Shown piece by piece: positions 61,230 to 64,000 of a DNA stretch of 64,000 nucleotides; within the stretch, counting starts at the first letter, position 1; each line of letters begins with the position of its first letter. Position numbers and translations under genes: made by a program. The stretch lies in the NCBI RefSeq assembly GCF_029433395.1, contig NZ_JAQTHW010000001.1, positions 186,001 through 250,000 on the forward strand. Reading direction: 5' to 3'. This DNA is from Bifidobacterium sp. ESL0763. Its GTDB lineage: Bacteria > Actinomycetota > Actinomycetes > Actinomycetales > Bifidobacteriaceae. Under the pieces are notes generated by a model. It worked only from the letters and a program-made list of their open reading frames with translations. It was not told the origin of the DNA and made no database searches.

Positions 61230-62387
61230 TTATCTCAGCAAATAATCCTTGGCCGACATAAACCGGCCATTGGGGGTGCGGTAGCTTGATTTGCCGCGAT
61301 AAACGACCTGGCGTTGCTCGATCGGTATATCGAGATCGCGTCCGACGGTTTTTAGATGGCGGAAGAAATCGTCTTTCGGTGTGATGCCTGACTTGATTTC
61401 GATGAGTTGCGGCTTCAGGGAGTCGGTCATATCCATCAAATCGACCTCAACGCCGTTGGAATCGCGGTAGAAATAGAGCCGTGATTCGCTGTTGGCGTTG
61501 AATCCGCGTTTGAGCGTCTCTTCGACGATGAGGTTTTCGAACACGGCTCCGCGCTTGGGGTGGCGGATCAGTGCGTCAACGCTGCGGATGCCGAGCAAAT
61601 AGCACAGCAGGCCGGTGTCGTAGAAGTAGAGTTTCGGCGTTTTCGTAAGTCGCTTGCGTGCGTTCGAGAAATATGGGGGCAGCAGAAACACGATATAACT
61701 GGCTGCGAGAACGGTCAACCACTCATTGATGGTCTCACGCCGTAGCTCCATATCCCGAGCCAGTTTTGAGGCGTTGAGCAGCTCTCCGGAATTCTGCGCG
61801 CAGAGTTTGAGGAAATTTTGGAACGTGGTGAGGTTGCGTACGGGCAGTAGCGTCGAGATGTCGCGTTGCAGATAGGTGTCGATGTAACTGCGGAAGTACA
61901 CGTCTTCGGGAATGCCGGCATCGTAGATACGCGGATAGCCGCCTCGGAACATGAATTGGTCGACAGAGAAGTCGGGGTATGCGCCTTGGGTCTCTCGATA
62001 GCTCAGCGGCAGCAGCGTCAGAATTCCCACTCGGCCGGCCAATGACTCAGTAATATTCTTGTTCATCAGAAAATTCTGTGAGCCGGAGATGAGGTATTGC
62101 CCCGTTTCATGTCGTTCGTCGCTTATGGCTTGCATTTCTGGGAACAGGTCAGGTGCGAACTGCATTTCGTCGATGAATGAGTGCTTCGGTTGTAGTTCCA
62201 TGAAGCCCGCAGGGTCGTTATTGGCCAGATTGCTTAGTTTTGAAGTCTCAAGATTCAGGTAGGTGTAATCGGGAAAGGCGTTGCGTAATAATGTCGATTT
62301 GCCGCTTTGACGTGGTCCCATGACAGAGACGATAGGGAACCATGTTGCCATTTGTCTGGCATGGTCGCTGAGTTCGCGCGGGATCAT
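61230..62387 (-). CDS. AAA-ATPase (AAA_14) with C-terminal DUF4143
   Basis: 385 aa. Walker A GPRQSGKST (residues 24-32), Walker B HSFIDEMQ (about 69-76), sensor ISGSQNFLMNKNITESLAGRVG. The middle has LLNASKLARDMELRRETINEWL (winged-helix-like) and the end domain SRLYFYRDSNGVEVDLMDMTDSLKPQLIEIKSG, with the E-V-D...E-I-K core of DUF4143. More distant from the two other intact paralogues, which share GMRR-GKS. ATG 62387 begins 18 bp from a seven-copy 23-bp array. Confidence 0.87.
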   Translation of the reverse strand: MIPRELSDHARQMATWFPIVSVMGPRQSGKSTLLRNAFPDYTYLNLETSKLSNLANNDPAGFMELQPKHSFIDEMQFAPDLFPEMQAISDERHETGQYLISGSQNFLMNKNITESLAGRVGILTLLPLSYRETQGAYPDFSVDQFMFRGGYPRIYDAGIPEDVYFRSYIDTYLQRDISTLLPVRNLTTFQNFLKLCAQNSGELLNASKLARDMELRRETINEWLTVLAASYIVFLLPPYFSNARKRLTKTPKLYFYDTGLLCYLLGIRSVDALIRHPKRGAVFENLIVEETLKRGFNANSESRLYFYRDSNGVEVDLMDMTDSLKPQLIEIKSGITPKDDFFRHLKTVGRDLDIPIEQRQVVYRGKSSYRTPNGRFMSAKDYLLR

Positions 62388-62402
62388 AAAGGACCTGATT
62401 TC

Positions 62403-62562
62403 AAGTTATGCAAATTGACGGTTTCGTTTTATGATAATTGACGGTTTCAAGTTATGCAAATTGACGGTTTCGTTTTATGTAATTTGTCGGTTACAAGTTA
62501 TGAGGATTGATTAATTCAGTTTATGCAGATTGCCGGTTTCAACTTATGCAATCTGTCGGTTA
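62403..62562 (-). repeat. seven-copy, 23-bp tandem array upstream of the ATPase
   Basis: TTATG recurs at 62406, 62429, 62452, 62475, 62498, 62521 and 62544, exactly every 23 bp. Consensus TTATGCAAATTGACGGTTTC plus three variable bases; AAATTGACGGTTT is a weak pseudo-palindrome. The fifth unit is the most diverged. Confidence 0.95.
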
Positions 62563-62942
62563 GCTTTGTTTGCTTGCAGCTGTTACGGCGCCAAAATCGT
62601 TGGAATTCCGCCGTGTCAAAGACTTTTGGCAGGGCTTTTCGTGTTCTGGCTTGGAGCGTCCGGGCGCGTCGGGTTACGTTGAGATTGTCGGAATGATTGC
62701 TGGCGGAATCGACGGCAAGCGTTGGCCGAACGCGTCGAATCACTTCGCGGTTGCCGTGGCCGTTGATTGCCGTTTGGGCAGTTCAGTGGAACGGGGTCGG
62801 GGTGACCCGGGATCCGGGCGGTGCGTGCCCGGATTATGTGGTTCGTTTCGCGAGGCGGGTCGTACGGCTTGCCTGCGGCGACTCGGAGTAGTTTGGTAAT
62901 GGCGAATTCCTGTTGCAAAACGGAGTGAGGAAAGGCGAGGCG
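62563..62942. other. intergenic region before the XRE protein
   Basis: 380 bp between the ATPase array and the XRE gene. No supported gene; GAGGAAAGG just before 62943 is the ribosome binding site of the XRE gene. Confidence 0.4.
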
Positions 62943-63512
62943 ATGGTGGTCGAGATGAAGTTGGGCGGGCAGATCCGTGAGCATCGCGAGGCGATGGGTC
63001 TCTCGCAGGACGACCTGGCCGGCAGGCTCTTCGTCTCCCGCCAGACGGTTTCGAACTGGGAGACCGGCCACACCTACCCGGACGTGCAGAACCTCCTGCT
63101 CCTCGGCAATCTTTTCGACATCACACTGGACGAGTTGGTCAAGGGGGATGTGGAGAAGATGGATGAGGAGATTAGGCGCAACAGACGCAGGATTCTGTTT
63201 TTGGTGGTTGTTCAATGGGCGTTGGTCGTATTCCTCACCGCTTATGTCTTCTTCGATTCCTATACGCATGGAAGGTATTGGAAGCCGTATTGGAGCATGG
63301 TCGTCATTCCGGTGGGCCTTATTTGCATTGGTGTCGGAGTGTATTCCGAGAAGTTGCAGAAAAAGGCGGATATCGCGACGTTCAGGGAGTTGCTGTCCTA
63401 TATTTCCGGCAAGCCGGTGGACCGCACCCATCGCAACAGCATCTTGTCGCTTGCCGCTGGCGTGCTCGTAGCCGTCATTGTGCTTGGAATCGATATCTGG
63501 CTGGGTTGGTGA
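62943..63512 (+). CDS. XRE-family HTH protein with membrane segments
   Basis: 189 aa. HTH at residues ~7-60: IREHREAMGLSQDDLAGRLFVSRQTVSNWETGHTYPDVQNLLLLGNLFDITLDELV. Then a Lys/Arg-rich linker and three hydrophobic segments, the last at the C-terminus. Such membrane-tethered XRE regulators occur widely in Gram-positives and often control a neighbouring transporter; none is visible here. It is transcribed away from the ATPase gene. ATG 62943 fixed by the AGGAAAGG site. Confidence 0.85.
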   Translation: MVVEMKLGGQIREHREAMGLSQDDLAGRLFVSRQTVSNWETGHTYPDVQNLLLLGNLFDITLDELVKGDVEKMDEEIRRNRRRILFLVVVQWALVVFLTAYVFFDSYTHGRYWKPYWSMVVIPVGLICIGVGVYSEKLQKKADIATFRELLSYISGKPVDRTHRNSILSLAAGVLVAVIVLGIDIWLGW

Positions 63513-63554
63513 AAGAGGTCGTTTGTCGATGTCTGGATTGCGTCCTGACTGTTA

Positions 63555-63815
63555 AAGAACGGGCTCTTATGACTGCTAAGGTTCCGTTTCTGCACTGGAC
63601 CGTGTTGTTTCGGTGGCGAAACGGACTCTGGTTGTTGCTTAGGTCCCGTTTCTTCACTGAGGGATGGCTTGGGTCCTGTTTCTTCACTGGAACCGATGCT
63701 TACTGTTGAGAAACGGGTTCTGGCGGCCGCTAAGGTCCTGTTTTGTCACTGGATTGTGCGGTTGCTGTTGAGAAACGGGTTCTAAGTGCGGCTTAGGTCC
63801 CGTTTCTTCACTGGA
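63555..63815. repeat. 62-bp repeat array with internal inverted repeat
   Basis: GGTYCYGTTTYTKCACTG anchors at 63580, 63642, 63672, 63734 and 63796: intervals 62, 30, 62 and 62 bp. Each full unit holds GAAACGGG...CCCGTTTC. The 30-bp step is a partial unit. Confidence 0.85.
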
Positions 63816-64000
63816 CGCTGATTTGGTGCGCTGGTTATTGGTCTCTGTAGGAGGCGATTGCGAAACCTGAGTCAAAAAGGCTCAGGTTTTTTCTTGAATT
63901 CGGGAATAGAACTTGAGATTAAAAGTTGAGTATAGTAGGCTCAGGTTTTGGAACGTGTAGCAGGTGCGAACCTGGATGCGGGCCGCGGGCGACGAAGCGA
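63816..64000. other. terminal intergenic stretch
   Basis: No gene in the last 185 bp apart from a hairpin at 63863. GGCTCAGGTTTT occurs twice, about 60 bp apart (63879 and 63938), so the repeat pattern may continue past the window. Confidence 0.4.
63863..63892 (+). terminator. hairpin near the right end
   Basis: AACCTGAG (63864-63871) and CTCAGGTT (63881-63888) followed by TTTT. An intrinsic terminator, probably of the XRE transcript. Confidence 0.7.

Noticed and set aside
63684-63875. 63-residue minus-strand frame at the right end
   Set aside because: It is a translation of the 62-bp repeat array.

Overview
The window looks like chromosomal DNA of a Bifidobacterium or close relative (Bifidobacteriaceae). 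It has high-GC coding DNA with strong purine-rich ribosome binding sites, a class I ilvC, an nrdHIEF cluster for aerobic nucleotide reduction, a bifidobacterial-type sortase pilus operon (tip protein, LPLTG pilin, class C sortase), many permeases and MFS or ABC exporters, and no tRNA or rRNA genes that I could see. The species is not determined.

Layout. 0-3 kb: a ClC antiporter, a low-GC DUF3800 gene and a remnant of an AAA-ATPase/DUF4143 gene. 3.4-12.8 kb: two large secreted surface proteins (2238 and 743 aa). 13.4-17.1 kb: a possible leader-peptide attenuator, an MHS-family symporter and ilvC. 17.1-22.3 kb: a 36-bp minisatellite, a small membrane protein, an ATPase gene with a phased operator array, and two unknown membrane proteins. 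22.3-27.7 kb: three amino-acid permeases. 28-33.4 kb: a small RHH protein, a MarR regulator and a pair of ABC half-exporters. 33.5-38.7 kb: two overlapping YhgE/Pip genes. 38.8-42.3 kb: an RHH protein beside a possible toxin remnant, a CmpB-like membrane protein and a second ATPase with its own array. 43.3-49.7 kb: the pilus operon. 49.9-54.7 kb: nrdHIEF. 55-60.9 kb: a TetR regulator divergent from an MFS exporter, then a second MFS exporter. 61.2-64 kb: a third ATPase with a 7 x 23-bp array, an XRE/membrane protein and a 62-bp repeat array.

The best candidate for an undescribed system is the set of four AAA-ATPase/DUF4143 loci (three intact, one truncated). Each carries 3-7 evenly spaced copies of a palindromic or pseudo-palindromic element ending within about 20 bp of the start codon. 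The element differs at every locus, with periods of 40, 40, 23 and about 31.5 bp. The 40-bp array beside the 18.9-20.1 kb gene has a two-copy duplicate 2 kb away with no ATPase gene. Other isolated palindromes occur at 15.5 and 42.5 kb.

Three other strong observations are an NrdF that has lost two of the six usual dimetal ligands and the C-terminal radical-transfer tyrosine while keeping its operon and NrdE-binding tail; a dispersed family of about 78-bp palindromes (five copies), three of them directly after stop codons; and hydrophilic low-complexity insertions in several otherwise conserved proteins.
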